This document shows positions 53,455 through 61,819 of a stretch of 64,000 bases of DNA, in pieces. The notes beneath the pieces are model-generated. The model was not told where the DNA came from. It saw only the letters and a list, made by a program, of their open reading frames with translations, and did no database searches. Source of the stretch: Polaribacter sp. (GTDB taxonomy: Bacteria; Bacteroidota; Bacteroidia; Flavobacteriales; Flavobacteriaceae); assembly GCA_029245785.1 (NCBI GenBank), contig JAQWOR010000072.1, positions 1 to 64,000 of the forward strand, given 5' to 3'. How positions within the stretch are numbered: the stretch's first letter is position 1; every line of letters starts with the position of its first letter. Made by a program: the position numbers and the translations under genes.

Positions 53455-54990
53455 ATGCTAGTTAAAGTCTATGGTTCTGCCGTTTTTGGCATTGATGCAA
53501 CCACCGTTACCGTTGAAGTAAATATCGATAAAGGAATTGGCTACCACCTTGTTGGATTGCCCGACAATGCTGTTCGAGAAAGCAGCTACCGAATTTCTGC
53601 TGCACTAAACAACAACGGATTCAAACTTCCAGGAAAAAAAATCATCATCAATATGGCGCCTGCCGATATTCGAAAAGAAGGTGCCGCCTACGATTTGACC
53701 TTGGCCATTGGAATTTTAGCGGCTTCTCAACAAATTCAATCTAAAAACATTGACAACTATGTAATTATGGGAGAACTTTCATTAGACGGAAGCTTACAGC
53801 CCATTAGCGGAGCCTTGCCAATTGCAATCAAAGCCCGTGAAGAAGGCTTCAAGCATTTTATTCTTCCCAGTGGAAACGCCAAAGAAGCTGCAATTGTAGA
53901 CGACATAGAAGTTTTTGGTGTAAATACCATTATGGAAGTGATTGACCATTTTAATGATGATAAAAAGCTACAACCAACCATTGTTGACACACAAGCAGAA
54001 TTTTACAAAAATATCGATTTTCCTGAGTTTGATTTTTCGGATGTAAAAGGACAAGAGTCTATCAAACGCTGCATGGAAATTGCTGCGGCGGGAGGACATA
54101 ACATTATTCTTATTGGGCCACCAGGAGCTGGAAAAACCATGTTGGCAAAACGACTGCCTTCTATTTTACCGCCAATGAGCTTGCATGAAGCATTAGAAAC
54201 TACAAAGATCCATTCAGTGGTTGGAAAAACAAAAAACAGCGGCTTGCTGTACCAACGCCCATTTCGATCACCTCATCATACCATTTCTGATGTAGCTTTG
54301 GTAGGCGGCGGACAATATCCGCAACCGGGAGAAATCTCTTTATCACACAATGGCGTGTTATTTTTAGATGAACTCCCAGAATTTAAACGAACCGTATTAG
54401 AAGTCATGCGGCAACCTTTAGAAGATCGAGAAGTTACCATTTCAAGAGCCCGATTTACCGTAACCTACCCGTGTAGTTTTATGTTGGTAGCAAGTATGAA
54501 TCCGAGTCCCTCTGGTTTTTTTAATGACCCGAGCAGTCCAATGACTTCCTCTCCTCAAGAAATGCAACGTTATTTAAGTAAAATTTCTGGGCCGCTTTTA
54601 GACCGGATTGATATTCATATTGAAGTGACTCCGGTTCCGTTTGAAAAACTTTCTGACGAACGAAAAGGAGAGGCTAGTGTTGACATTAGAAAGCGAGTTA
54701 CTGCTTCAAGAGAAATTCAATCTGCTCGATTTACAGCGATTAAAAATGTGCATTACAATGCCCAAATGACGGTCAAGCACATCAGGACTTACTGCCAACT
54801 ATCTGAAGAAAGTAAAACACTGCTCAAAAATGCCATGGAAAAATTGAATTTATCTGCTAGAGCCTATGATCGAATTTTAAAAGTGGCAAGGACTATTGCT
54901 GACCTAGACAAAGCCACAGCTATTTCTCCCACACATATTGCGGAGGCCATTCAATACCGAAGCTTGGACAGAGAAGGTTGGCTGGGGTGA
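53455..54990 (+). CDS. YifB/ComM-family Mg-chelatase-like AAA ATPase
   Basis: A 511-residue protein of the YifB/ComM family; the Vibrio ComM is a branch-migration helicase active in natural transformation. It has the N-terminal ChlI-like domain (GSAVFGIDATTVTVEVNIDKGIGYHLVGLPD), Walker A in LIGPPGAGKTMLAKRLPS near residues 218-235, Walker B in GVLFLDELPEF and the sensor region SFMLVASMNPSP. Full length and intact. An ORF6N gene follows by 30 nt in the same direction. Confidence 0.94.
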   Translation: MLVKVYGSAVFGIDATTVTVEVNIDKGIGYHLVGLPDNAVRESSYRISAALNNNGFKLPGKKIIINMAPADIRKEGAAYDLTLAIGILAASQQIQSKNIDNYVIMGELSLDGSLQPISGALPIAIKAREEGFKHFILPSGNAKEAAIVDDIEVFGVNTIMEVIDHFNDDKKLQPTIVDTQAEFYKNIDFPEFDFSDVKGQESIKRCMEIAAAGGHNIILIGPPGAGKTMLAKRLPSILPPMSLHEALETTKIHSVVGKTKNSGLLYQRPFRSPHHTISDVALVGGGQYPQPGEISLSHNGVLFLDELPEFKRTVLEVMRQPLEDREVTISRARFTVTYPCSFMLVASMNPSPSGFFNDPSSPMTSSPQEMQRYLSKISGPLLDRIDIHIEVTPVPFEKLSDERKGEASVDIRKRVTASREIQSARFTAIKNVHYNAQMTVKHIRTYCQLSEESKTLLKNAMEKLNLSARAYDRILKVARTIADLDKATAISPTHIAEAIQYRSLDREGWLG

Positions 54991-55020
54991 AATCAATAAT
55001 ACTACTTTTAAAATAACAAC

Positions 55021-55566
55021 ATGAAAAAGAAAACACAAGTACTTGAAAAAACAATCACCAATAAAATGTATTGGATCCGAAATCAAAAAGTAATGATTGA
55101 TAAAGATTTAGCTCAATTATATGGTGTTGAAACAAAAGTTTTAAAACAAGCTGTAAAAAGAAACATGGAAAGATTTCCTAACGATTTTATGTTTGAATTG
55201 AACAAGGAAGAGTTTACAAATTGGAGGTCACAATTTGTGACCTCCAATTCTTCTGACAAAATGGGATTACGTTACGCGCCTTTTGCGTTTACAGAGCAAG
55301 GGATAGCAATGCTATCAAGCGTTTTAAATAGCAAAAAAGCCATCGAGATAAACATTAAAATTATTCGAGTTTTTATCAAAATACGTCAGACTTTTTTAGA
55401 GCACGTAGATTTGAAACTAGAAATTGAAAATATTAAAAAAACGCTTTCTAATCAAAGTAAAAATATAGAATTGGTTTTTACCTACCTAGATGAATTGATT
55501 GATAAAAAAGCACAACAAAAACCTAGAAAAAAATTGGTTACAAAAAATAACCAATACGGTTCTTAG
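55021..55566 (+). CDS. ORF6N domain-containing DNA-binding protein
   Basis: A 181-residue protein whose N-terminal 85 residues form the ORF6N domain (MYWIRNQKVMIDKDLAQLYGVETKVLKQAVKRN, RFPNDFMFELNKEEF), found in phage and mobile-element regulators. TEQGIAMLSSVLNSKKAIEINIKIIRVF follows, then a C-terminal coiled coil and a basic tail. A perfect 31-bp palindrome lies inside the coding sequence (55219-55249). It is convergent with the SLC13 gene, one base apart. No other phage gene is near, so it looks like a domesticated or cargo gene. Confidence 0.9.
   Translation: MKKKTQVLEKTITNKMYWIRNQKVMIDKDLAQLYGVETKVLKQAVKRNMERFPNDFMFELNKEEFTNWRSQFVTSNSSDKMGLRYAPFAFTEQGIAMLSSVLNSKKAIEINIKIIRVFIKIRQTFLEHVDLKLEIENIKKTLSNQSKNIELVFTYLDELIDKKAQQKPRKKLVTKNNQYGS
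55219..55249. repeat. 31-bp perfect palindrome inside the ORF6N gene
   Basis: AATTGGAGGTCACAA T TTGTGACCTCCAATT: 15-bp arms around a single base. It encodes NWRSQFVTSN, which is constrained in this family, yet the DNA symmetry is exact. It could be an autoregulatory operator or an mRNA hairpin. Confidence 0.9.
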
Positions 55567-56997
55567 TTAAATAACATACGGAATCACAAATAGATAATAC
55601 AAAATAAGCAGTGCTACTGCGAGGGTATTTAAAATAATCCCTACACGTGCCATTTGACTCACTTTTACATAGCCACTCGCAAAAACAATGGCATTTGGAG
55701 GTGTTGCCATTGGCAGCATAAACGCACAACTAGAAGCCATTGTAACAGGGATTAACACATTTAAAATAGGAATGTTCAATCCAACGGCAATACCTGCAAC
55801 AACAGGCGCCAGAACAGAAACTAGTGCAACGTTACTCATTAATTCGGTCATAAATAACATCAACACAATCAGTAGAGAAACGGTAAGAACAACATTAAAG
55901 TTACCTGCAGCAATGGTCTCTGTAATTAAATCTACAAGACCACTTGTTGCCATTCCTTTTGCGAGCGCTAATCCACCTCCAAAAAGAATTAAAATTCCCC
56001 AGGCTAACTTCTCTGTATCGTTCCATTTTAAAATAAAACTCCCTTTTGTAAAGCTTAATGGAATTGCAAAAAGTGAAATGGCAGCCATTAAACTAATACC
56101 CGTATCTGATAATTTTAAACCCGGAAAAATTGCATTGATTAAGGTTCTTGTAATCCACAGAAAAACAGTAATTGCAAAAATGGTCAAGACTCTTTTTTCT
56201 TCTTTGGTGATCTTTCCCAATTGTTTAATTTCTTCAGAAATAAGATCTGAAGAGGAGGCAAAATTAATATGATTGCAAGGAAACATCCATTTAACAAGTA
56301 CCACATAACTTAGACCAACCATAAGTATTGAAAAAGGCAAACCAAAACTCATCCATTTTAAAAATGATATTTCTATCTGATATTGATTTTCTAACAAGCC
56401 TATCAATACAGAATTTGGTGGAGTTCCAATAACCGTTGCAATTCCTCCAGCATTTGCAGAAAAAGCAATTCCGAGCATAATACTTAAGGCAAAATTTTTA
56501 TCTCCTTTTGTAAAACCATCTTCATCATCAATCAGTAATTTAATCACTGATATTGCTATTGGCAACATCACAACTGTACTTGCAGTATTACTAATCCACA
56601 TACTCATAAATGCGGTGGCTATCATAAATCCGAGTACTACTTTGTTTGGGGTTGTTCCTGTTAAACGAATGATGTTTAAAGCAATTCTTCTATGAAGATT
56701 TACTTTTTCTAAGGCCAACGCCAATACAAAACCACCAAAAAAGAGAAAGATAATTGGGCTTCCATAATTGGCTCCAACATCAGCAATATCCATCACTTTT
56801 AACAAAGGAAATAGCACCAAAGGTAACAATGCCGTAACGGCAATATTTACAACTTCTGTAATCCACCAAATAATCATCCATATGGCAACAGCAACAACTG
56901 TATCGCCTTTTTCTGATACGAAAACAAACGGTAAATTAATAATGATTAAAAATAATAGCGGCCCTAAAAGCAGTCCTGTTTTTTTAGAAAGTGACAT
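55567..56997 (-). CDS. SLC13/DASS-family sodium:dicarboxylate symporter
   Basis: A 476-residue transporter with about 11-12 helices. The conserved SNTASTVVMLPIA (about 147-159) and SNVALVSVLAPV (about 395-407) are the two sodium/carboxylate-binding SNT-like motifs of the divalent anion symporter family. LGIAFSANAGGIATVIGTPPNSVL is also typical. Substrate is likely succinate, malate, fumarate or sulfate; it cannot be resolved by eye. Confidence 0.92.
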   Translation of the reverse strand: MSLSKKTGLLLGPLLFLIIINLPFVFVSEKGDTVVAVAIWMIIWWITEVVNIAVTALLPLVLFPLLKVMDIADVGANYGSPIIFLFFGGFVLALALEKVNLHRRIALNIIRLTGTTPNKVVLGFMIATAFMSMWISNTASTVVMLPIAISVIKLLIDDEDGFTKGDKNFALSIMLGIAFSANAGGIATVIGTPPNSVLIGLLENQYQIEISFLKWMSFGLPFSILMVGLSYVVLVKWMFPCNHINFASSSDLISEEIKQLGKITKEEKRVLTIFAITVFLWITRTLINAIFPGLKLSDTGISLMAAISLFAIPLSFTKGSFILKWNDTEKLAWGILILFGGGLALAKGMATSGLVDLITETIAAGNFNVVLTVSLLIVLMLFMTELMSNVALVSVLAPVVAGIAVGLNIPILNVLIPVTMASSCAFMLPMATPPNAIVFASGYVKVSQMARVGIILNTLAVALLILYYLFVIPYVI

Positions 56998-57038
56998 TCT
57001 TTAAATTTTTGACTAATGTAGAAAAATCACTTCACACT

Positions 57039-57072
57039 AAAAAACTCTTACAGTTTCTTGTAAGAGTTTTTT
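57039..57072 (-). terminator. Terminator downstream of ahcY
   Basis: AAAACTCTTACA GTTTCT TGTAAGAGTTTT is a perfect 12-bp stem with AA/TT extension. It lies between the ahcY stop and the SLC13 start on the minus strand. Confidence 0.82.
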
Positions 57073-57087
57073 ATGATGAAATAACTA

Positions 57088-57137
57088 AATCAAGCCTGCC
57101 AGCGGTTTTACCTCCTGAAGGTAGGGGACAGGTTCAA
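57088..57137. repeat. GCCTGCC...GACAGGTTCA dispersed repeat (copy 2)
   Basis: AATCAAGCCTGCC...GACAGGTTCAA matches the ends of the element at 13422-13452, but with a longer, different centre (AGCGGTTTTACCTCCTGAAGGTAGGG). The arms can pair with G-T wobbles. It lies directly after the ahcY stop on the minus strand. Confidence 0.7.
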
Positions 57138-57144
57138 TATAAAT

Positions 57145-58461
57145 CTAATATCTATAATGTTCTGGTTTGAACGGTCCTTTTACGGTAACACCAATATACG
57201 CTGCTTGGTCTTCACGCAATTCAGTAAGTTCAATGCCAATTTTTTCTAAGTGTAATTTTGCTACTTTTTCATCCAAATGTTTCGGCAACATATACACTTT
57301 ATTTTCATAAGCATCTCTGTTGTTCCAAAGTTCTATTTGCGCCAAGGTCTGATTGGTAAATGAGTTGCTCATTACAAAACTTGGATGTCCTGTGGCACAG
57401 CCTAAGTTTACCAAACGGCCTTCTGCCAATACAATAATATCATTTCCATTGATCGTGTATTTATCTACTTGAGGTTTGATCTCTACTTTAGAAGCTCCGT
57501 GCGTAGCATTCAACCAAGTCATGTCTATTTCATTGTCAAAATGGCCAATATTACACACAATAATCTTGTCTTTCATCGCTTCAAAATGATGCGCCTGAAC
57601 GATGTCTTTATTTCCTGTAGTGGTAATAACAATGTCTGTATTTCCAATCACGGTTTCTAATTTTTTTACTTCAAAACCATCCATTGCTGCTTGCAATGCA
57701 CAAATCGGATCGATCTCTGTTATGGTAACAATGGCTCCTGCTCCTTGAAAAGAAGCGGCAGTTCCTTTTCCTACATCTCCATATCCACAAACGGTTACAC
57801 GTTTACCGGCAATCATTAAATCGGTAGCTCTTTTGATGGCATCTACGGCAGACTCTCTACAGCCGTATTTGTTATCAAATTTCGATTTTGTTACGGAATC
57901 GTTTACATTAATTGCGGGCATTGGCAGGGTTCCTGCTTTTACTCTGTCGTATAAACGGTGAACTCCTGTGGTCGTTTCTTCACTCAGTCCGTTAATTCCT
58001 GCTGCCAATTCTGGATACCGATCTAAGACCATATTGGTTAAATCTCCACCATCATCTAAAATTAAATTCAATGGTTTTTTATCTTCTCCAAAGAATAAGG
58101 TTTGTTCAATACACCAGTCAAATTCTTCTTCGGTTAAGCCTTTCCATGCATACACTGCAGTACCTGCCGCTGCAACTGCTGCTGCTGCTTGATCTTGTGT
58201 AGAAAAAATATTACACGAGCTCCAAGTAACCTCTGCTCCTAAAGCCTGTAAGGTTTCTATCAAAACAGCTGTTTGAATGGTCATATGTAAACAACCCGCT
58301 ATTCTTGCACCTTTTAAAGGCTGTTCTTCTTTATACTCTTCTCTTAATGCCATTAATCCTGGCATTTCTGCTTCTGCCAAATCCATTTCTTTTCTTCCCC
58401 AATCAGCCAAGGAAATATCCTTTACTTTAAATGGAATGTATGTAGCCGTTTTTGTACTCAT
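57145..58461 (-). CDS. ahcY: Adenosylhomocysteinase
   Basis: AhcY hydrolyses S-adenosylhomocysteine to adenosine and homocysteine, keeping methyltransferases free of product inhibition. The 438-residue protein has [27 protein letters not shown], the NAD-binding [20 protein letters not shown] and ends in [10 protein letters not shown], the canonical C-terminus that reaches the partner active site. Length is normal. Confidence 0.97.
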   Translation of the reverse strand: MSTKTATYIPFKVKDISLADWGRKEMDLAEAEMPGLMALREEYKEEQPLKGARIAGCLHMTIQTAVLIETLQALGAEVTWSSCNIFSTQDQAAAAVAAAGTAVYAWKGLTEEEFDWCIEQTLFFGEDKKPLNLILDDGGDLTNMVLDRYPELAAGINGLSEETTTGVHRLYDRVKAGTLPMPAINVNDSVTKSKFDNKYGCRESAVDAIKRATDLMIAGKRVTVCGYGDVGKGTAASFQGAGAIVTITEIDPICALQAAMDGFEVKKLETVIGNTDIVITTTGNKDIVQAHHFEAMKDKIIVCNIGHFDNEIDMTWLNATHGASKVEIKPQVDKYTINGNDIIVLAEGRLVNLGCATGHPSFVMSNSFTNQTLAQIELWNNRDAYENKVYMLPKHLDEKVAKLHLEKIGIELTELREDQAAYIGVTVKGPFKPEHYRY

Positions 58462-58496
58462 AATTTGTATCTTTGTTTTATATCAACTTCGAGCTG

Positions 58497-58504
58497 CAAA
58501 GTTA
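58497..58504 (-). promoter_or_regulatory. -7 box of the ahcY promoter
   Basis: On the minus strand it reads TAACTTTG, matching TAnnTTTG, 36 nt before the start codon. It overlaps the upstream region of the divergent phosphopantetheinyl transferase gene. Confidence 0.6.
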
Positions 58505-58524
58505 CGGAATAACTTCTTAAATAT

Positions 58525-59151
58525 ATGCCTCTTTATAAATCGATAATCGTCAACAACAACACCAAAGTATTTATTTGGAAGATTGACGAATCGTTGGTAA
58601 TATTATCAGATGGCATTGCATTGACACAAAGCAGTACAGCGCGTTTACAGGCGATGAAATCTGAGTTGCATCAAAGAGGTTTTTTAAGCGTCCGACATTT
58701 GTTAAAAGAAGTTGGCTATACAGATCAAGATTTGATCTACGATGCCTTCGGAAAACCCCATTTAAAAGACGGTAAACATATTTCTATTACACATTCACAT
58801 CACTTTTCTGGAATCATTATTTCTGAAGACATCCCTGTTGGAATAGACATTGAAAAACAACGTGACAAAATTGTAAAAATAGCACGAAAGTTTACACCGA
58901 TTGAAGAATACAGAACCATTGCCAACCACGAGGCTTTGGTAAGTAAACTGACCATTGTTTGGGGCGCTAAAGAAAGTTTGTATAAAATCTACGGAAAGAA
59001 GGAGCTCCTTTTTTTAAGAGACATCTATATTGCTGATTTCTTGTTTACAGATAAAAAAACAACTGGAGAAATCGCATACAAAGGAGCCACCAACACCTAT
59101 ACCATTCCTTTTTTAGAATTTGAGGGTTTTACCTGTGTCTATGCTTATTAA
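58525..59151 (+). CDS. 4'-phosphopantetheinyl transferase superfamily protein
   Basis: A 208-residue Sfp-type enzyme that moves phosphopantetheine from CoA onto a carrier protein serine. The magnesium-binding VGIDIEKQRDKI and the catalytic WGAKESLYKIYGKKEL are both visible, and ISITHSHHFSGIII is the usual region before them. No polyketide or NRPS genes are in the window, so the target is likely a fatty-acid or lipid ACP elsewhere. It is divergent from ahcY. Confidence 0.92.
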   Translation: MPLYKSIIVNNNTKVFIWKIDESLVILSDGIALTQSSTARLQAMKSELHQRGFLSVRHLLKEVGYTDQDLIYDAFGKPHLKDGKHISITHSHHFSGIIISEDIPVGIDIEKQRDKIVKIARKFTPIEEYRTIANHEALVSKLTIVWGAKESLYKIYGKKELLFLRDIYIADFLFTDKKTTGEIAYKGATNTYTIPFLEFEGFTCVYAY

Positions 59152-59243
59152 CTGTAAGAAATTTAATAGCCCCAAAGACCTAAGACCGTTATGCCTAACA
59201 GGCAGAGAACCTAGACTTGATTATAACTAAATAATACCCGTTT

Positions 59244-59417
59244 AACCCGTTGCGCATTTTGATTAAACTAAATGTCAGTTCGAGTGATTTTCAGTAGAAA
59301 ATTGTATCGAGAACAGGTTTTAAAGCCGAAAATTTGATTCTCGATACTAATTTTACTCATAAAAATGAGTAAAATTCACTCGAACTGACAAATTATCTTC
59401 AAAATGCGCAACGGGTT
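59244..59417. repeat. 174-bp nested palindromic repeat (MITE/REP-like)
   Basis: AACCCGTTGCGCATTTTGA (59244-59262) and its exact complement (59399-59417) form 19-bp ends. Inside them TGTCAGTTCGAGTGA (59273) pairs with TCACTCGAACTGACA (59376), GTATCGAGAA (59304) with TTCTCGATAC (59338), and TTTTACTCAT (59351) with ATGAGTAAAA (59365). The element fills most of the 335-nt gap between the flanking genes. It has no coding capacity. A partial copy is at 19069-19170. Confidence 0.88.
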
Positions 59418-59486
59418 ATTTTATTTGTTCTCAATTGCACTCAGAATTGATATAAAGTTTTACTTTTACGCTTAGAAATATTCTTT

Positions 59487-59747
59487 ATGAACATATCCGT
59501 AGAATTGACATTATTACCGCTTCAAAATGATTTTGAAGCCCCTATAATAGCATTCATCAAAAAATTAAGAGCCTCTAAATTTACCGTATTAGAAAACCCA
59601 TTGAGCACTCAAATTTATGGAGATTACAATGAGCTAATGCCTTTTTTGACGAACGAAATTAAAACGTCTTTTGAAAGTCAAGAGCATGTGGTAGTCAATT
59701 TAAAAATTGTAAAATCTGATCGCAGCGATTATGAACCAACTTTTTGA
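59487..59747 (+). CDS. MTH1187/YkoF-like thiamine-binding protein
   Basis: An 86-residue protein of the MTH1187/DUF77 thiamine-binding superfamily: MNISVELTLLPLQNDFEAPIIAFIKKLRAS and STQIYGDYNELMPFL fit the small ferredoxin-like fold. There is no signal peptide, so it would act in the cytosol. It overlaps the PnuC-type transporter gene by 17 nt, and a TPP riboswitch lies 2.4 kb downstream, which supports a role in thiamine handling. Ligand binding is inferred. Confidence 0.82.
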   Translation: MNISVELTLLPLQNDFEAPIIAFIKKLRASKFTVLENPLSTQIYGDYNELMPFLTNEIKTSFESQEHVVVNLKIVKSDRSDYEPTF

Positions 59748-60372
59748 TTTTTTCCTTAACGCATACCAAAATACTCCTACTAATTTTATTCTGTTAGAGG
59801 TTGTTGCTTTTGTTTTTGGTATTGCTAGTGTTTGGTATGCTAAAAAAGAAAATATTTTAGTTTATCCAACAGGGCTTATTGCCACTGTAATTACAGTCTA
59901 TTTATTATACAAAGCCGCATACTTTGGAGATATGATGATGAATTTCTACTACTCTATTATGAGCCTGTACGGCTGGTGGAATTGGAGCAGAAAGAAAAAT
60001 CATAAAACAATTGTTCCCATTTCAAGAACTACGTTTAAAGAAAAAATAATTGGAGTGGCCTTAGTCCTACTAACAATGCTTGTTACCTATGTTGTGTATC
60101 GCTATTTTGGAAACGACATAAAAATTGAAAATTATCTAGATATTTTTACTTCAGGAGTTTTCTTTACTGCAATGTGGTATATGGCCAACAAAAAAATTGA
60201 AAATTGGACACTTTGGATCTTTGCAGATTTAATTACAGTTCCATTATATGCCTATCGAGGATTAGGAATACTATCATTACAATATCTTATATTTACACTA
60301 CTAGCAATACAAGGATACATCGCATGGAAAAAGAGCTTAGACAGTCTACAGACTTCGGAAAAAACATTGTAA
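59731..60372 (+). CDS. PnuC-family vitamin transporter, probably thiamine (PnuT-like)
   Basis: A 213-residue inner-membrane protein with about seven helices, of the PnuC family. Members import nicotinamide riboside (PnuC), riboflavin (PnuX) or thiamine (PnuT) by facilitated diffusion and rely on intracellular phosphorylation for trapping. The family region SLYGWWNWSRKKN is present. The gene overlaps the thiamine-binding gene (17 nt) and the NadR-like kinase gene (49 nt). The nearby TPP riboswitch favours thiamine, but nicotinamide riboside remains possible because the next gene resembles NadR. Confidence 0.85.
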   Translation: MNQLFDFFLNAYQNTPTNFILLEVVAFVFGIASVWYAKKENILVYPTGLIATVITVYLLYKAAYFGDMMMNFYYSIMSLYGWWNWSRKKNHKTIVPISRTTFKEKIIGVALVLLTMLVTYVVYRYFGNDIKIENYLDIFTSGVFFTAMWYMANKKIENWTLWIFADLITVPLYAYRGLGILSLQYLIFTLLAIQGYIAWKKSLDSLQTSEKTL

Positions 60373-60935
60373 AAGTTGTTTTATTTGGGCCTGAATCTAC
60401 AGGGAAAACAACACTTTCCGGGCAGTTAGCACGTCATTATAATACGGTTTGGGCACCAGAATTTGCTAGGACTTATTTGCAAAAAAAATGGAACAACGAA
60501 CGCAAAACTTGTGAAAATTCTGACATTCTTCCTATTGCTATCGGTCAAATGGAAATAGAAAATCGTTTGTCTAGAAAAGCAGATAAGGTATTGATTTGTG
60601 ATACCGACTTATTAGAAACCAAAGTATACTCTGAAGAATATTACGGGGGTTTTGTAGATCCTTTATTGGACAAAGCTGCCATTGAAAACTCGTACGATTT
60701 GTATTTTCTGACCTACACAGATACGCCGTGGGAGGCGGATGATTTAAGAGACCGACCTGAGCTACGACAAGAAATGTTTGACGCTTTTGAAAACGCTTTA
60801 AAAAAATACAACAGGCCTTATATTGTATTAAAAGGAGATAAAAATACACGCTTGCAAACAGCCATCAAAGCCATTGATCACTTAATTGCCAATCGTAAAG
60901 ATTTGGTTTCTTTTTCTGATAGTTTAGACTCATAA
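60324..60935 (+). CDS. NadR-like P-loop kinase
   Basis: A 203-residue AAA/NadR-kinase-like protein. The ATG at 60324 (MEKELRQSTDFGKNIVKVV) is preferred; the track start at 60204 runs deep into pnuC. The P-loop GPESTGKT lies at residues 22-29, followed by WAPEFARTYL, the hallmark of the nicotinamide riboside kinase domain of NadR. It lacks the N-terminal adenylyltransferase and repressor domains of full NadR. The 49-nt overlap with pnuC implies coupled expression and substrate trapping. The true vitamin substrate is uncertain. Confidence 0.87.
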   Translation: MEKELRQSTDFGKNIVKVVLFGPESTGKTTLSGQLARHYNTVWAPEFARTYLQKKWNNERKTCENSDILPIAIGQMEIENRLSRKADKVLICDTDLLETKVYSEEYYGGFVDPLLDKAAIENSYDLYFLTYTDTPWEADDLRDRPELRQEMFDAFENALKKYNRPYIVLKGDKNTRLQTAIKAIDHLIANRKDLVSFSDSLDS

Positions 60936-60946
60936 ACATTCAAAAA

Positions 60947-61351
60947 ATGAATACACAAAACCTCATCAAAGAACTCCATTTTAAAGCAACCAGAAGTTCG
61001 GGTGCTGGCGGGCAACACGTAAATAAAGTGTCGTCTAAAATTGTGTTGTCTTTTGATGTTTCAAACTCCAACGAACTTACTGATAAACAACAAGAATTGC
61101 TTTGTAAAAACCTCGCTACCCGATTAACAAAAGAACAGGTATTGATCTTGTCTTGTGACGATAGTAGAAGTCAACATCAAAACAAAACCTTGGTCATTCA
61201 ACGTTTTTTAGCGATGATCAAAACAGCGCTTATCCGTCCGAAGAAAAGAAAAGCAACTCGGCCAAGCAAAGCCTCTGTTAGAAAGAAAGCAGAAAACAAG
61301 CGAAAGCAAGCGTTTAAAAAATCGATGCGTAAAAAACCAGGTTTCGATTAA
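60947..61351 (+). CDS. arfB: Alternative ribosome-rescue peptidyl-tRNA hydrolase
   Basis: ArfB (YaeJ) frees peptidyl-tRNA from ribosomes stalled on mRNA without a stop codon. The catalytic GGQ lies at residues 21-23 (SSGAGGQHVNKVSS), and the C-terminus is a long basic tail (KKRKATRPSKASVRKKAENKRKQAFKKSMRKKPG) that enters the mRNA channel. Length 134 is normal. The DNA of its last 30 bases before the end is repeated at 61785. Confidence 0.93.
   Translation: MNTQNLIKELHFKATRSSGAGGQHVNKVSSKIVLSFDVSNSNELTDKQQELLCKNLATRLTKEQVLILSCDDSRSQHQNKTLVIQRFLAMIKTALIRPKKRKATRPSKASVRKKAENKRKQAFKKSMRKKPGFD
61312..61341 (+). repeat. arfB 3'-end direct repeat, inner copy
   Basis: GTTTAAAAAATCGATGCGTAAAAAACCAGG within the arfB coding end. 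A 29/30 identical copy lies at 61785-61814, beyond the NTF2-like gene. Confidence 0.9.
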
Positions 61352-61743
61352 CCATTCATTTTTTGTAAATATGCTCCCATTTTTTGATGCACCATACTTA
61401 CAGCTTTTAAAGGTCTTATCATTACTTTAATTTCCTTCAATTTTCCTGCTGCTGTAAATTTAATCATATCAACACCTTCAACGGTAATTTCATTAATTTC
61501 AGTAACAAACTCTAATATTGCATTTTCATCATCACAAACTTCTCTAACATATTTAAAATTGCTGTTTGCAATAATTTCTCTAGCAGCCATTAAATACATC
61601 CCTACCATAAAACTTCCCTCAATTGGAGTAAAAACTACTGGCGAATATAAAATAGCATTATCGTCTATAAAATCAGATAGGTTTTTATCATTTTTGTTTT
61701 TTACAAATTCATGCCAAGTTTCAAGTCCTTTTAAAGTTTTCAT
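61348..61743 (-). CDS. NTF2/SnoaL-like fold protein
   Basis: A 131-residue protein of the nuclear-transport-factor-2 superfamily. The N-terminal LKGLETWHEFVKNKNDKNLSDFIDDNAILYSPV and the later FKYVREVCDDENAILEFVTEINEITVEGVDMI are typical of its cone-shaped fold. Function is not readable from the fold. Its stop overlaps the arfB stop by 3-4 bases on the opposite strand, and the gene lies exactly between the two copies of the arfB 3' end, so it may have arrived by insertion. Confidence 0.8.
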   Translation of the reverse strand: MKTLKGLETWHEFVKNKNDKNLSDFIDDNAILYSPVVFTPIEGSFMVGMYLMAAREIIANSNFKYVREVCDDENAILEFVTEINEITVEGVDMIKFTAAGKLKEIKVMIRPLKAVSMVHQKMGAYLQKMNG

Positions 61744-61784
61744 TTTACTGTTTTTTTAGAATCAAACAAATTTACATAATAAAT

Positions 61785-61814
61785 GTTTAAAAAATCGATG
61801 CGAAAAAAACCAGG
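61785..61814 (+). repeat. arfB 3'-end direct repeat, outer copy
   Basis: GTTTAAAAAATCGATGCGAAAAAAACCAGG, continuing as GTTGGAGTAA. In frame it reads FKKSMRKKPGLE-stop, a variant of the arfB end FKKSMRKKPGFD-stop. No arfB sequence precedes it. Confidence 0.9.
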
Positions 61815-61819
61815 GTTGG

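Noticed and set aside
55021-55566. ORF6N gene as evidence of a prophage
   Set aside because: No integrase, capsid, terminase or other phage gene is nearby.
60204-60323. Longer start of the NadR-like kinase in the ORF track
   Set aside because: The extension is an out-of-frame reading of pnuC; family alignment starts shortly before the P-loop.
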